From: Numida meleagris
Taxonomy: Eukaryota; Chordata; Aves; Galliformes; Numididae
Length of the DNA: 64,000 bases
Direction of reading: 5' to 3'
Assembly (NCBI RefSeq): GCF_002078875.1
Contig: NC_034415.1
Span: 26,939,083 to 27,003,082, forward strand
The position numbers and the translations under genes were made by a program. Under the pieces are notes generated by a model, which searched no databases, was not told where the DNA came from, and saw only the letters and a program-made list of their open reading frames with translations. This document shows positions 1 through 14,876 of this stretch, in pieces (the first letter of the stretch is position 1; every line of letters starts with the position of its first letter).

Positions 1-1702
1 TCCAGGAAGATGTAACAGCACAGCTTTATGGCAAGTCCTGAATGAGCTTAATTTAAGTGCTGATAAGCTTTAGGTCGTTACTGCTTATTGGAAACAGGTT
101 CTTCAGATTGGTTGGATGGGTTCTTTAGTTAAAGAGAAACCCTATGAATTATCACCTTGCTTTCAGTATTGAGCTTCAGGCCACTCCAGGCTGGAGGGCA
201 AAGTGGGGGCTGAGTTGGCTCAGGGAAACCTGAATGCAGAGAGCCCACCCAGTGTACACTGTGGGCTCCCCATGGCTGTGCAGGGGGATGCAGTCAGCCA
301 CTGGGATCAGAGGGGGACATGGATGCTGGGGTCAGCAACGCAGCAGCCGCAGCGCAGGCTGCAACTTTTACAAAGCATCAGCAGAGCATGAATTATGGCG
401 TGACCTCCTGGCAAGTTTCCTGGAGCAGAGGACACACCAGCAAGAATGTGATCTCCTCTTCCAGGGCTGGTTGGGACAGGATTTGTGTGTAGTGTGTACA
501 GCACATAATTCATCAGACAATCATTTACATAGCATGAGATCAGCACTGCAGCAGTCTGAAATATTCTGCTGGGGGCTTGCAGCTTGGTGGGAGCACCAAA
601 CAAGACAGATAGCATAGGACAGATAGCATCCAGAAGGGATGCTGTCCCCTTGCTTGGAGGAGGTGCTCCCAAAAGCTCTACATCCATTAATCCTACCTGT
701 CTGCAGTTCCCTCGTTTCTGCAGTGACCTCACTCTTTTGCCCCAGCACAATGTTTTTAGGTGTGCTCGGTATAATTTGCATGGTTTTCTTTCAGGCCATC
801 TTCCTTAATGTGCCTGTCCCGCGCTTTTATGGAAACACCTGCAATATGTAAACGCAAAAGTATAAATCTCTGTAATGTGGAAAAAGCAGCTTCGTGAAAC
901 CGTAAAAGAATGCAGCCATGTGACTGCAAAACTTCATTTACAAGTATCTAAATATAGATCATAGCAAGCAGCAAACCCAGACTTCAATTTTAAAAGCGAG
1001 GGCACAGGGGAGAGTGCAGAGTCAGCACTTCTTAAATAAGAAGTTCTTCTCATACTAATTCATTTACAGAGGCATCTTCTTTTGACACAGCAAATTTGCA
1101 TTACTGAATCCTGATCACAGAGACATAAAGATTTTTATGGGAGTCGGAAATAGCCTCCATGCAGGCACTGCTGCACCACTGCCGACCTCTGCGCCCAGAC
1201 AAGGGCAACGCTGCACTTTGCACCAAGGGAGCTGCGCAGGCTTTGCTCCTCTGTGTGCTGGTATTTCCCTCCAGGGAGAGGTTCCGTTATGCAAAAAACC
1301 CCTCTGCTCTGAGGGACCTGCTGGAAGAAGCACTGAGCGCTCTCTGCAGTGGGCAGTGCTGGATATTGAAAGGAACTGGAGAGATTTGCTGTAATTACTA
1401 ATGAACAGAAATGCTTTTTAGCCTCTGGAATATTTCCCCAGACAATCTGACTTGCACAGAAGGGAAAACAAAGCACTCACTACAACAGCTCAGAGTGAAT
1501 ACAGATTCTGTGTGGAAGGCAAACGTACTCAGCTGAGGCCGTCTCATCCCATTTTGATTCCCTGGTTCCAGTTTGCTCAAACTGCTTTCCAGCACCAGCA
1601 CCTGCCCATGGTCACAGGTGGTGCAGAACAGGCAGCTGACACCATGCGAGGGAGGCAGGGGGCATGCAGGCTGGCCAGCTGTATTGTCCATTTCACCTGC
1701 TT

Positions 1703-1880
1703 CATAGAATCTCAGAACCATTACAGTTGGAAAAGACCCGTAACGTGACCGGGTCACCACCAACCCACCTCCACCATGCCCACTGACCACGTCCCTCAGT
1801 GCCACATCCCCACAGTTTGTGAACACCTCCAGGGACAGTGACCCCACCACTTCACAGGGCCAATGCCTGGCCACTCTTCA
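1703..1880 (-). mobile_element. CR1 LINE 3' fragment
   Basis: The stretch opens with the CR1 3' hallmark read in antisense (ATAGAATCTCAGAACCATTA, then GTTGGAAAAGACC). It continues with the 'CACCAACCCACC', 'CACCTCCAGGGACAGTGACC' and 'CCACTTC' blocks of the 3' UTR. It is a degraded, 5'-truncated copy on the minus strand. Confidence 0.85.
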
Positions 1881-2184
1881 CCTCCACCTGTATCTCCACT
1901 GTTTAAGTTACTTAAGCATCGCACACACCATTGTATGTCAGTCTATTGCCATCCTCTTGGCTGCTCTTAAATATTGTACTAAACTTTTTCAAATCCTTCT
2001 TCTAGCCTCACAGTTTCCATAGAAATGCATTTTAAATTTAGGAGAAGTCAACTGGCCCTTGAAAATCACTAAAAACACAGCAGGCACAGCGGCAAGTGTC
2101 CTATTCCACCCACCCTGATAAAGCAGTGGAACAGTTCTTTGGGGACCAGTGATACTCCAGATTTGCACAGGAGAAAAGTCACAT

Positions 2185-2262
2185 TAGAATCATAGAATCG
2201 TTTGAGTTGGAAGGGACCTTTAAAGGTCATCCAGTCCAACTCCCCATTAGGCAGCCACAAAC
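2185..2262 (-). mobile_element. Short CR1 3' end fragment
   Basis: TAGAATCATAGAATCGTTTG, followed by AGTTGGAAGGGACCTTTAAA and GGTCATCCAGTCCAACTCCC, is the near-consensus CR1 3' end in antisense. Only about 75 bases remain. Confidence 0.9.
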
Positions 2263-5200
2263 CAAGGAACCAAGGCTTTGAGAGCCAAAACTATGGTAGC
2301 CTCAAAGCAGCCTTGCTGTGAGTCTATGGGAACTGCCTTCTGAAGTGCAAAGGCTGTGCCCAGCTCACAGTCGAGACCTGGATCCAGCTGCAGAAAAAGG
2401 AGATGTCTGGAGAAATAACTACTCTTTGAGTAAGGGCAGATCATGATCCCAGCCATCCCACCCAAATTACTAAAGAACACTTTTCACTCTTTCATTCTTA
2501 TTCACTGATTTGCTATTTGATAGATATAATGAACGCTAACTGGCACTTGTTTTCAGCTAAATGCTGAAATACTGCTCTTTTTTTGCACAAGAAAAATCAA
2601 GTCACAACTGTCATGTGATTGATGAGACATATAGCGGGACATCATGATATATTCTCAGATCAGGGCTTCCACCTGAGGCTTGATCGATGTGAGCAAATGG
2701 AGTTCAGCACATTGGTGTGACCCTTAAGCAACCCAGAACAGCTGTGTTTTGATTGCCCCCATCAAATTTTCCAGTAGCCAACCTGAAATTTTCCCTTGGA
2801 AAATATAAGTTTGCACAGCAGTTTCCTTTTCTTTCAATTAAAAAACAAAGCAAAACAAAACAAAAAACCAAAAAAACCACCAACACAATCTGCTCTCCAC
2901 AGCAAGCCATGTTCCATGCAGATTTTTATGAACACGGCATGCACGCTTTTGTTCATCTCTGGCAAAAAAACACAGCTAATGATGGTGACTATATTGAAAA
3001 ACAGTGTTTTGCAGCTGAGAATTTGCTCTACCAAACAGTGCTATTGTGCTCTTTGTATCTGTTGTAGTTTCCATGGAAATAAATAGGAGGCATTTCTTTC
3101 AATTACTTACAAGCCAGTTGTATTTGCAGCAACTTTCAGTGCTCACATCCATCCTCACCAGCTTTATGAGCACTTTCTGCCATGGTGTTTGGCTTAAAAC
3201 TTCATGGGACAACCAGAAATGCTCCAGCCACCCTGACATGGAGTAGGAAGAAGCAGAGGCCAATGGATGGGAAGATGCATGCCAAGAACTATCCAGAGCA
3301 TCAATGACAGGATACAAAGCATCACACCCTCCAACCAAGTAGGATGAACAGAGGCTGACACACCTCCTAAACCACCATCACCAGGGGAAGATGCAGCTAC
3401 TCATACTCCAAAGCCAGGCTTCTCCCAGCCTCCTAGCACACAATGGAGACTTATAAATTGCATATATATATATCCAACAATAGCCTGGTAACTATAAAAC
3501 AAGTAACAACATAATGATACTTACTCATACATAAATTATACTTTACTACTGCTTCCACTGGACTCTGTAATTACAATAACTAAGGAAAACCAACCCATTG
3601 TTTTTGCCATGAGCAATTAATGCAGGTTACCGACATGATTGTTATCCAGGGCCAATGCTAACATTGGCACCTAACTGTGTCATTCATCTCTCGTTTGCGG
3701 CTCCCAAATAATGAAAGCTCTGCCTAACATTACATGTCCACAAGCACGAGAAACTAATTGCATCAAAACCCAACCATGCAACTGAAAGGAAAACCCAAGG
3801 AGCAGATACCCACAGAGCACTGTGATTTATTTCTCCTTATTTCGGATTTTGGCCAAGGGGTAGAGCTGGCTCGCTCTTGCTCTCCACGGCAGGTCGAGGA
3901 TGAGCACCTCTGGTGTCCCTGGGGCTTCTTCTGCCCCTTGGATGTGGTTTCCTTATTGCCCCTCTCCAGCCACCATCTGAATGCACAGCTGCAACGATCT
4001 TGGATGCCACAAAAGCTCAAGTCCCCTGATGATAACTGAGTGTCTGCTCATGCTTCTTAAGCAGCAGGATTTCATCCATGGCATGTTTCCCTTTACATTG
4101 TAGACTCCAGCCTTAGTGCCTCTCCTTGTCATCTTTTCATCGCCGTATCTTAAGCCACTGCCCAGATGGCTGTTGGCAGGTTGGGTGCCCCATCCAAATC
4201 CCTCTTCACCCAGCTCACTGTAATGGCAGACAAACAGCTGCCTCTGTGGGGAACACCTCCTTCTCTTGGGGCTCTCTGCACTGGTTATTTCTTCCATCTA
4301 TGTAACATTTCAGACCCATCCATCTCTGACCTACAAAAAACAAAAACTGGGTTTTTACAACACCAGAAATTGGCAGCTCATGGGTCATTTGCTCCTCATT
4401 TGGGGCATGGAAAAGCACAGGCAATAGCTCTTCAGTGTTCGCATTATTTCAGCTATTGCATGTAAAAATGCTGTCAGGCAATCATATCTAACTTGGTGTT
4501 ATTTTCTCAAGCTAGAAGGGCAAAAAATAGTTATAATGAATTTGTGAAATCTGGAATGAATTGAAAACAAGGCTCAAAAGTACAGCAGTGGGGTCAGACC
4601 TTTCCACTCCTTCTCAGCATGTTTGGCACAGGGATGCACACCTCCCCCCACCTGGGCAATCAAAGAACGGTCATGAGGCCAGGACAAAGCAGCAGGTGGG
4701 TATAGGAGCTGGAAAAGTGAGCTCCTCAGGGATCTGCTCCTCATGGACAGGAGCCTTCCCACAGCCCAACTTGTGTGCAGGAGCACAGGATGCACAGATC
4801 CGACCTCAGAGCTGTGTTCAGGATATATATGGCTTTTTAAAACGACAGCTCAAAGAGCCATAATGAAACACAGTAAGATTATTGTTGTACCAGAAGCCAC
4901 CTGCACTAAGCTGCAGTCCTGCAAGTGAACCTTAGCTAGCTGAAACTTCCTGGCCTTTCAAAACAAAGCCTCATTAGTCTAATTTAGACGCATCAGCCAG
5001 ACATTTGGTCTTCTTATCATTAGGAGGTGTTAACGGTAGCCTGCAGGCATCTTTCACCCCAGCGTGTTTCAGGTCCTACCTCAACACCTGTACAAATGAT
5101 AGCTCCACACTCTCACCTGTCTTTGCCACCTGTCCCAACATTTTCATGGGCACAATACGAAGTTCTGTGCAATTCAATCCTAGACCACTTTACTTCAAGT

Positions 5201-8200
5201 CGGAAAAAAAACATAAAATAAATATCAGAACACAAAGGGATCTTCAGAATTAAAATGACATTGTTTTCACTGCATCGGAGGCAGCTTCTAGCCATCACTG
5301 CCTCCTCCCATTCCCTGAGCCACCAGACAGAGGGCACCTGCCCCAAAGGTTCCCCACAGCCACGAGAGCATGCCAAAACCCTGTTCTATTTCAGGCTAGA
5401 AATATGGATTTTGCTCTATACCGTAATTTCCCATACCTGATCCTTCAACGCCCAATCTTTCCCCTTACTTCCAGCATCCCCACATATTTCATTTTCTTTC
5501 CCCATCACATATTCATTGGATGCTGTACAAACAAGTGCAGATTTAAAGTGTCCCCGTAACATTTTACTTATTCTGTGACTTAATAATAAAAAGAGTGCTG
5601 AATAGAAAGGCTAGAGTTCAATTTCTGGGCTCTATTGCCATTTGCAAGCTGCACTCTCCCACAGCTCCTCGCATGAAATACAGCCACCCATTCAGCTTTA
5701 TGCTAGCTCCGGAGCAATAAAACTGTACTTTGCCAGAGGAATTTTAAATCGTTCAACACCGATGCAGAGATCTTTAAAAAACAAATTTAGAAACATAAAA
5801 AGTGGGGACCGAAGTGAAACTTTCGCATTTTACTAAGTGAGCCTGCAAATCCTCCATCCTCACAGAGGAAATTTTCATCCACTTCCAGCGGTGAAATGGG
5901 ATGCTATTTTCGATGGAGATTTTGAGTGAATTTGCCTAAAGGCAACCAAAATGCAAAACTTGGCGAATGAAAAAGGAATGAAGTGGAAATCTTCACCATA
6001 TTGGTGCAATCATGCCCTCAGACTGCTCTACTCCCAGCTGTGCTCACGGGCAGAGTACCACTGGCCCTGCTCTTCCACCAGCACCACTCACTGCATCCAT
6101 GGGCATCAGGATATGGCCCTCTGCTCCATGGAGCACCACCACATCCCGCTGTACGGAGGAGGTTTGTTACTTGCAAGGTGTCACGATGCAATGCACAGGG
6201 CAGGGAGTGGGTGCCTCCTGTGTCCCGCTGTGTGCCATTTGTCAGTCCTCTGCCAAGTGCCCGTTTTCCCTCTTCTCCCTTTGTCTGCCTTATCGTCTTG
6301 GATCAGCGCTCCCTGGAGAAGAGCCCACTCCTGCGCCGTGCAGAGCACCTCGGAGGCCTGGCTGCACCTGCGTTTCTAGGAGCGAAATTAAGCAATTACA
6401 AATTGTTACTCTCATTTTTGGCAATTTCATGCAGAAGTTCTGTTTTTCTTCAAAGCAAAAGGTCAATGATTAATTCAAAACTTACATTTTCCCCAAAATT
6501 ATGGGCTGGGGAAACAATGCAGAGGCAGCAAGCCCAATTCTGCTCTCAGTTAAACCTTTGCAAACCTGAAGAAACTCACTCCATTTGCACAAAGTCTCTG
6601 CTTTCTAATTTCTTCTGTTTTTTTTTCTAGGGCTGTTGCAAGGGATGTGGCATTAGGACTGGCTTCCATGGACTCAGTGGGTTTAGACAGCCCAGGAGGG
6701 GCTGTAGCTACCCTACGCAGTAGGAACGTATCCTCAGACAGGCAGTTATCTCTGTAACCCACCTGGGTTGCTGATATACTGGAAGAGGAGATGCTTGTGG
6801 CTGATGGATATAATCTTCACCTGCTCCATAGAGCCACGCATGCATTGCCATCCCACTTGGACAGGCTGAGCTGGACACCAGCGCTCACAGCCCTGGAAGC
6901 ATTTTGCCTAGAACTCAGAGTTACCTGAAGTCCTTTCAGTACAGGGATTTGTGATGCATCTGACGATGTGCTGACGTAAACCACCCTCAATGAAGGCACT
7001 GTGGGCACAGCTACTTGCGAGAAACAGTGCAAGTTTTAGCAGAAGGCAGATTTTATATTATGGTCATCGCTGTGTTTTTATTATTAATGTGTCTTGAAAA
7101 ATAAGATGTTTAGCTAAGCTTACTAATTCCTTGAAACTCAAATCATTTAAGCTGTCTAACCTTGTTCAGGATAATTATTTCTATCCATTATCCATCATGC
7201 TAAAAAATGACAGCTCTGGGACAAGGAGGCTTTTCAAGCAAATGTTTTAAGACAGTGTTTTAGGTTGCAGGCACTGGCAAATGTTAATTAAATTAGATAA
7301 ACAATGACTCAGAGTGGCTGTGCTATACTGGAGAGAAAGATGGGAGGTAATGGGGGAAGGAATTTGGCAGCTCAAAGGTCGAAGCTGCTTTTTTGGAACC
7401 AAGAATCTGTCCCTTGAGCAAGTATCTTGCCTGAATTCAGCAGGATCAAAAGGACCACTGCCCTTTTACTTTTACACCTTCAGACAGCATTTACGTGGGT
7501 TTGCTGAGCGCATTCCTGCCAGGCTGCATGGTGTGTGCTACCTGTCCAAGCGTCCTGCAGGGCCCCCCCGCCAGCCTGTGCCATGCAGCCACATCGTGGG
7601 ATGAACTTCGTCCTCCGTCAAGTGTCCAGTTTCTCAGCTAGGACCTGTCCTGCAAACGATGGCCCAGAACTCAGCACAATGTCATCTCACCATCTTGTGA
7701 AACTGCTCCTGCCTTCTGCAACAACATTTGGAAAATCAAAGCACTGAAGAGGAGATTTTCTAATGAGAGTCATTGCACTAAGGATCTCAAGCCAAGTACC
7801 TGGTTTGGAGTTTTCCACCTGCTCAAAGAGGGGAGGCTGAGGATGATCCTCAACTCTGCTGTGAACACAGGTGACTGCTGATGAGAAGGGAAGCTGGCAA
7901 CCCAGGCTGAGGCTCTCTTAGGTCCTGCATGGTGAGGGATTGCCTGGGAGGATTTGTTTCACTGCTACACCCCTTGGGTGCCCCTCTGTAGGGTTGGTAT
8001 AAGGAAAGTCATGCAGCATACTTAAAATACAATTTAAACTCTGTTAAAGGAGTATATGGGCCAACTATAGATGCTTATAAGTTTTGATATCTTTTAGCTC
8101 CCAACAGAGGCTCTCATGTTTGTCCCAGAGGTCTGAGGGTCCCTTACTGCTTCCATTTGTCCTCAGGTGCAGCAGGAGCTGCTGGACCCTCTGCATCACC

Positions 8201-9680
8201 CACCTGCTCAGCTACATTTGGTCCTGCAGGGAACAGCCATTGTTGGTTCTTGCAGTGGCCAGGGAGCCAAGGCTGAGTAAAAAGCCACTCATGAGCAAAA
8301 CAGCCAACTACAGCCCTCCCAGATGAAACCCAGAAGCTGCTCAGCTATTCCAACCCCTGCACATCTCTGGTCATGTTCCTTCAAGCATGCAGCTGACTTG
8401 TGCTTCTTTCTGAAAACAGTGGTGCTGCAGTCCCACGCAGCACAAGGTCCCCATGGAGGACCCACACTGCCCTCACCTTCAGCATCAGCCAACGGTTGGG
8501 CTTTATACTACAGAGATGCAGCTCTGACCAAACTTTCTTCACCTGCTCTGATCATTTCAGCTCTTCTGGGACACACACCTTCATGCCACTGTCCAACTAA
8601 TTAGTTGCTTCACTGGCTGCATTCTGCAATTCTTCAGTGATGGGTCCCCATCTGACATCTTATGACAACTGATTAGTAAAGTAGGCCACGAGTTTAAGAA
8701 ATATGTAATTTGGGCACCACTTACTATTAACTATTTGCTTGCTCTTTTTTTTTTTTAAACAGATTGTTTCTCTTGAAAGTAAATACCAAAGGATGAGAAA
8801 AAGTTGGTGAACTGGCAATTTTTCAAAGCAACATGCCGTAAATTTAATGTCTTGGTTTAATAAAACACCCTGAAGAGGCAATAAGGGAATATATCTGTTC
8901 TTACTGCAATGCCATATTTTACAGAAGTCTGGGTATCAAAGCAACATCCAGAATTGCTGGTCTATCCTGTAGTTTGGGGCTAGAACCATAGGCAAGCTTA
9001 TCAATTAGTTGGAACTGAGTCAAAACAAACTGTTTCCAGCCCAGGTACCCCCTGCCCACAGAGCAGAAAAGAAACAGTAAATAGAATTTTAAGGTTTAAA
9101 CACGACAAAAAGTCCTCTTCAGGTTAAAAGAATATCGGCACACTACAGCACCACAGCGGTTAAATGTCGTAGAAGATTTGACTGCACTTGGTCTGGGATT
9201 TGCTCTCGCTTGAGAGCTGGTCAAACCAATCTTTCCAAAACACTGACTTCTGAACTTTTGCCAGAGGTGCCTCTCTCCGGTGACCACGCAGGCGGATTTA
9301 CCCGGCGACATGTTAAACCTGTCAGCTCAGAATAAGCAGAAAAGTGTGCACCCGTCGTGGGGAGGGTGGTTAAAGGCACAGTGTTTCCTTTGCTGGGTGA
9401 GCTGGAGGGCCTGTGCGTGCAGCAGGGAGCTGGGAGCGTTTGGGAAGAGCGGTGGGACCCACTGCCAGTGAGATGGGACGCACTCCGCTGGGGTGGAGAG
9501 CTTCCTTCTTTTTAAAATATGTCCTTCCTCGAAGACAGAGCTCTGCTCTTGCAATGTGATGCACAATCCAGCTTTGGGGAAGTCTGACGCAGCTCCTTGT
9601 CATTCCCATGGGTCCTGTCCCTGTCACCAGAGAGCAGAGCTCAGCACTGCTCCTGCACTCCCCGTGAGGATCTGCAGGCT

Positions 9681-9767
9681 GCCACGAGGAGCTGTAGGGC
9701 CATGAGGAGCTGTAGGGCCAAGAGGAGTTGTAGGGCCACCATGAGGCACTGTGGGCCACCATGAGGC
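9681..9767. repeat. 18-bp minisatellite, about five units
   Basis: Three near-identical units (GCCACGAGGAGCTGTAGG and variants) are followed by a 20-base unit and a partial unit starting GCCACCATGAGG. Because the unit is six codons long, the minus strand reads a WPYSSS-type hexapeptide repeat, but nothing else supports coding. Confidence 0.8.
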
Positions 9768-12700
9768 CTCCACTCAGCCTCTCTTCTCTGGGCTGAACAA
9801 ACAGTCAAGGTGTGTTACAGGAAAGGTTTCTTTCTTCCATCTAGAAGACAACCACCCCTGGAAAACTCTATCTATGTTAGTAAACTAATGTCCCCTGTAA
9901 ACTTCTGATGTCTGACCAGGATTTTTGGGCTGCCCTAACCAGGAAGATGAATGCTTGTTTTGCTGTGACCTGTGCTCTAGCCCAGCACAAACTGAACTCA
10001 CACCAAACCCAGAGCTGAAGTAGCTTTGCTGCCACAAGCTTGAGGTCCTCTCCTGGCAACAGAGAGAAAGAAGATCCTTCCAGGTCTCACTGCATTTATA
10101 TATCACCCCTTACACTGGGCATTGACAATCTCACCTGCAAGAGGCAACATGAGTCCAGAGCAAAGTCTGAGCCTGTATCTTTACCAAGGGGTATCAAATC
10201 AGCCAAGACACTCCTCCAGCTATTTCAGTATTTATGTGCAAGCAAGGGTAAGTGTTCTCCACGCTGGCAAGACACAGAAAACATGTATCTCTATTTTTCA
10301 ACTAGCACAGTCATGCCAATACCAGGATGAAGTCCCAGTGCTGAGACAAGATGAGCTGAGACACACACAACAGGTAGATGAAGTTGAACCCAAGTGAGAC
10401 AGATGTCAGTAAGCACAGGAGAGAATTTGGAAAATTTTCTGGCTAAGGAACACAGTTGTGATTGAGACCACATTTCAAAAATAGGTGAAGAACCCACAAG
10501 CACATTCAGCTCTCACATAGTAGCAATTCTCACTTCCAGCCATCTCCAGTTGGCTGGGAGACTGCATCCTGTGCTGGCAGATACTGACCTGGCCTTAAGC
10601 TTTTCACACCTTAGTCACTTGGTTGTATTACAGCAAGCCAATATACCTGGGCATGAAGCCTTCAATACTTAGGAAAGTCCAAATAGCACAAAATGATTCA
10701 GAAAACCTCTTCAGTGATATGCATTGCCACAAATACATCCCATCTATCCTCAGCTGTCTAAAATAGCTTCAGATTTTTGATTTGGAGACATGTTCAAGTT
10801 TTTGGCTCTTTCCTTTCTGATTCTCCTTGGCCTGAAGCTAGGATATCTAGAAAACTGCATGAGACTATTGCATAAAGGCTATGGTCAGGAATTGTGTTTC
10901 TCAAGTGCAGTAAAAGTCTTTACAGTAGGAGGAACGCTCATCTAGGTTGGAGATTGAACTTTTGCATAGGCACGGTACGAACTGGTTTAATCATAGATGA
11001 TTGTGTGTGCTGTAAACAGGAGTCATCCCACTCTCTCAGTCAGGAGTGCTTGTAATTGCTTGATGAATATGTAGTATAAAATTAAATACACCAGAAAAAC
11101 TTTGGAAGGAGACCCTCAGCACAGCTCCAGTTAGAATTCAGTCATAGATACTTCTCTCATTGGAATTCATGGCTCATGCAGACCCCACCTTCACTCAAAG
11201 CAGATGCAAGTAAACAAATAGAAGTGGTGAGCTCCTGCAAGACAGTCAGCAAACCGCATTCGAAGAGTTGTCCCAACTGATCTGTTTTTTGTGCCTCCCA
11301 TTTATAGCCAGCATTAACAGAAAGTCAATGTTTAGGTTGTTTTGGATGAGTAAAAACTAGACCACTACGTTTGTTCAAACCCGCCAGGAGTGGTTACGTC
11401 TCACCAAAGTGAGATCTCACTTCTCCCAGACCTGAGGATTTTCAACACAGATCAAATAATCCCATCTGAAATGACAGGAAAACCATAGATACTAGTAACT
11501 TGTAGGTGAATCCTAAAAAACCTGTGTTTCTGCTTTACTCCTTGAGTTGTCTGAATAAAGCCAGTAACAAGGAGAAGCTGCTAATGCCCGACCAAAGAAA
11601 AGAGCACATTAATATCTCTTCTAATACATTTGGAAGACTCATAAAGAAGACTCCCTTAGAGATACCATAAAGTGCAATTTTTTCAAAGAAATTTGTTTTT
11701 GTGAGCTATAAATGTGTGTTTGGTCAGAGTTTTGGCAAACAACTCGAGCTAGTTTTTGTCCTATGTGAGCCTTTTACGTCATGCCCTAGAAACAACAACA
11801 GCTGTTAATTATTTATCAGCTGATGAACATTGGCCTGTTAATTGCAAAACATTATAAAATAGATTAAGCAGAAAAGCTTGATATGTATGCAAGCAGGGTT
11901 TTTTGCTCTGTTTTTCACGTGACTTGATTAAATAAGCAATTTCAGGTCTCTGTTTAGTTTTCAAGGACAGGCTTCACCAGTGATTTGATCTCAGAAGCTG
12001 TAAAGATAAGTTTGCTAAAAATAGGAAGATTTTTAAGACATTGAGCTTTTTGAGACCTTATCATCAACTCTACTCTGTTGTGAAGATGAACTCTCTAAAA
12101 TCTCCAGAGTATTATGCTTTGAACCAAAACAACTAATGTTCTAGTGGAAAGGGAAGCACTAATATGTAAGAAGATCACAAGATTCAAGAGATTGTTTTCT
12201 CCATCCTTCTTCCTGCCAAGTCTCAGTATTTATGTAAAATGTGATATTATTGTCATTCAAAACTATTTAGCCATGCACAAGAGCATTTGAGACAGTAACT
12301 CACCTGCATTATAGGTTCTGCTTGCTCCTCTCTTTGTCTCTAGACAGGAAAACCATGATCGACTCTACTAGTCAAATAAAATGTTCCAATTTTTCCTAGC
12401 ATTTCCATTGTGCCAGTAGAGTATTTTCACCTTATTAAGTTGGCCCCAATTTATGACAGTCTACTTCATGCAGTTATACTGGAGTGAGGAGTAAGTATAC
12501 ACACGAGGTGTTTCAATGCGCTGTGCATGACTACCTGGCACAGGAGCTCTATGAGGGTTATCCATGCCATGCTATACCATGCAAGCATTTCTTGCTATGC
12601 ATGAGAACAAGTGGTCTGTGTTTAATGTTGAAAAAGCCAGTCCAGTTGCCCATGTTCATCTGTTTGCTCATTTCACCCATCATGTAGGCTCCATTCTCTT

Positions 12701-14876
12701 GCTGGCCTACTATGTCACTGATTTTGGAGCTGAACAGAGGAATCTTATACTCTGATCTGTGATGTACATTCTCCTTCACTTTTTAAGAAGGAATGTGATT
12801 TTTCACACCAAAATCAGATATCCCAAGAGGCCTGCACTCATCAACTGAGACACCAACAGGTGGATCTTACACCAGTAATTGAGTTAGATTGATTGAGTTA
12901 CATGGACCACCGCTGATACACACCAGCTAAGAAGAGCAACAGAGGAAGAGATATGAGCGGATTTAGGAGCTGTCCCAACTGCAAAACTCTATAAAAGTTT
13001 TCTTCACATGCCTGCAAAGCAGAGGACGCTCTGGCAGCATGCAAATGGAAATCAGAAACAGTCCCAAAGGCAATGATTCCCTTCCTTCAGGACTTCATCT
13101 TACCTGCTGAACTCCTTGTGCCTATCACAAATCCCTGTGTACGCCAGCGCTGAAGCAGCTGGGAAGGGCACGAGACCGAGGGCTCTGAGGAACTTCCTGC
13201 CATTCCTATCCATTGCACTCACTGGAGCATCTCCTCTCTCTTGCATTGCATTCTGGTTCTGCAACGCTTTGGGTCAGCAGCCTCTGAAGAAAAACGTCAG
13301 GTCTTTTAGGAGAGTCAGGCCAAGTCATAACCATCCCCTATGGAAACAAGAAAATCCCAAAACAGATGCACGCAAGCTTGGTAATAGGAAGAGGGAAGGG
13401 TGGGAACAGCGTGCTTGTCGCTTGTTACTCTAAACAGTATCGGGGAGTCCAACAGCCCCTGAATTAAAAAGGAAATAAACTTTCAGTGCAAGCTGTGGGA
13501 CCGACACTTTATAGGCCTAAGCAATACGCACATTTAACAATTTGAAAACAAGACAGCTCTGCACCGCACAGCCAGCCACACAGAACATAAACAAAGCCCC
13601 AGGAGCCCCTCTCCTGGAAGCTTTCTGCTCTGAGTCAGACCCCAGCTGAGCGCACAACGAAGGTGTGGCTGCGGGGAGGCCGATGTCCCACGGCCAGGAC
13701 CTGGAGCTGGAGGAGCAGGGCCAAGCCTGTTCCTCCTGCCATGGAGCGACTGCCAGACTTGCCCGAGTGGACCGTGCTGGAAAGGGGCCACAGCTCACAA
13801 AATTGTGAAAACGGTTAAATAGGCTGCACATGTGGCATGGTGCTCCTGGAGTGACGAACTTAAAATGCTGTGTTCTGTTTAAATAATAAATGTTGTATGC
13901 TGTTTTTTGTTGTTTGGTTGTAGGTTTTTTGGGGTTTTGTTTTATTTTTTTTCTTTAAACAGAGCTTGTGCAGCCTGTAAAGTGTCTTCAAGAATAGAAA
14001 ATCCCCAATTGCTCTAAGTATACAATCACCCTGACCACTGGGTTTTGGCCTCTAAACCAGAGCAGAACTAGGGCAAAAATAAAACTATATTTATAAAAAT
14101 ATCCCCTGTGTAAGATAGCCCTACACTGTTTCCTTTGGCTTCTGGTCTCAGAGGCTTCATCTCTGAATTTCATAGGTACTGCTTAGATCTCTGAATGCTC
14201 CTCATGTTCTTAATCACGTCTGCTCCAGAGATGAGGCTATGAATAATTAACTATGCCTCCAACATTACAGTCATAGATTATGGTGGTGGTGACTTGTGGA
14301 CTGCCATGCGCAGCATAAACCATTTAGGAAACTCTGTTATCCACTTTCCCTTTATATTTGTCTTGCAATCACTTACCGCTTAAAAGGGTAAATCTTTCAT
14401 AGCTTTAATTAAAGCATTTAAAATAATTTACACTGAAATTGTATGTGCTTGGGTCTGTCAAAATTGATGCTTTAATAACATGTCATCCCTTTTTTCGATT
14501 GCCCTGAAATCTGTTAAAATTACCACTAATCTAATTGGGAACAAAGTTGTCAAATGCATGCAGCTCTGACAGTTTGTCTTTCTGCAAACTGCCGACAGAT
14601 TGCAAGTTACGCATGTGTTGAGCAGATGGGTAAGTTAAAAGGAACACAAAAAAAAGCAATTTATTAAATCACCTGGAACCAGCAGCTCCATTCCAAAAAT
14701 AGTGAGAATGAAATATAGCAAGAGCTAGGAGAGTTGGCACTGGAATATGCCAGAAGGTACCAGTTACAAAACAAGATAAACATTTTGAGAAGCCTCAGCT
14801 GTGTTGCAGAATAATGAGGCGTTATTTAACCCGATATAGATTACCAGCAGAAATTAATTTAGGGTGCAGGGTTTTG

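Noticed and set aside
3459..3472. A TATATATATA stretch as a possible TATA box
   Set aside because: It is a short dinucleotide repeat with no associated transcription unit.
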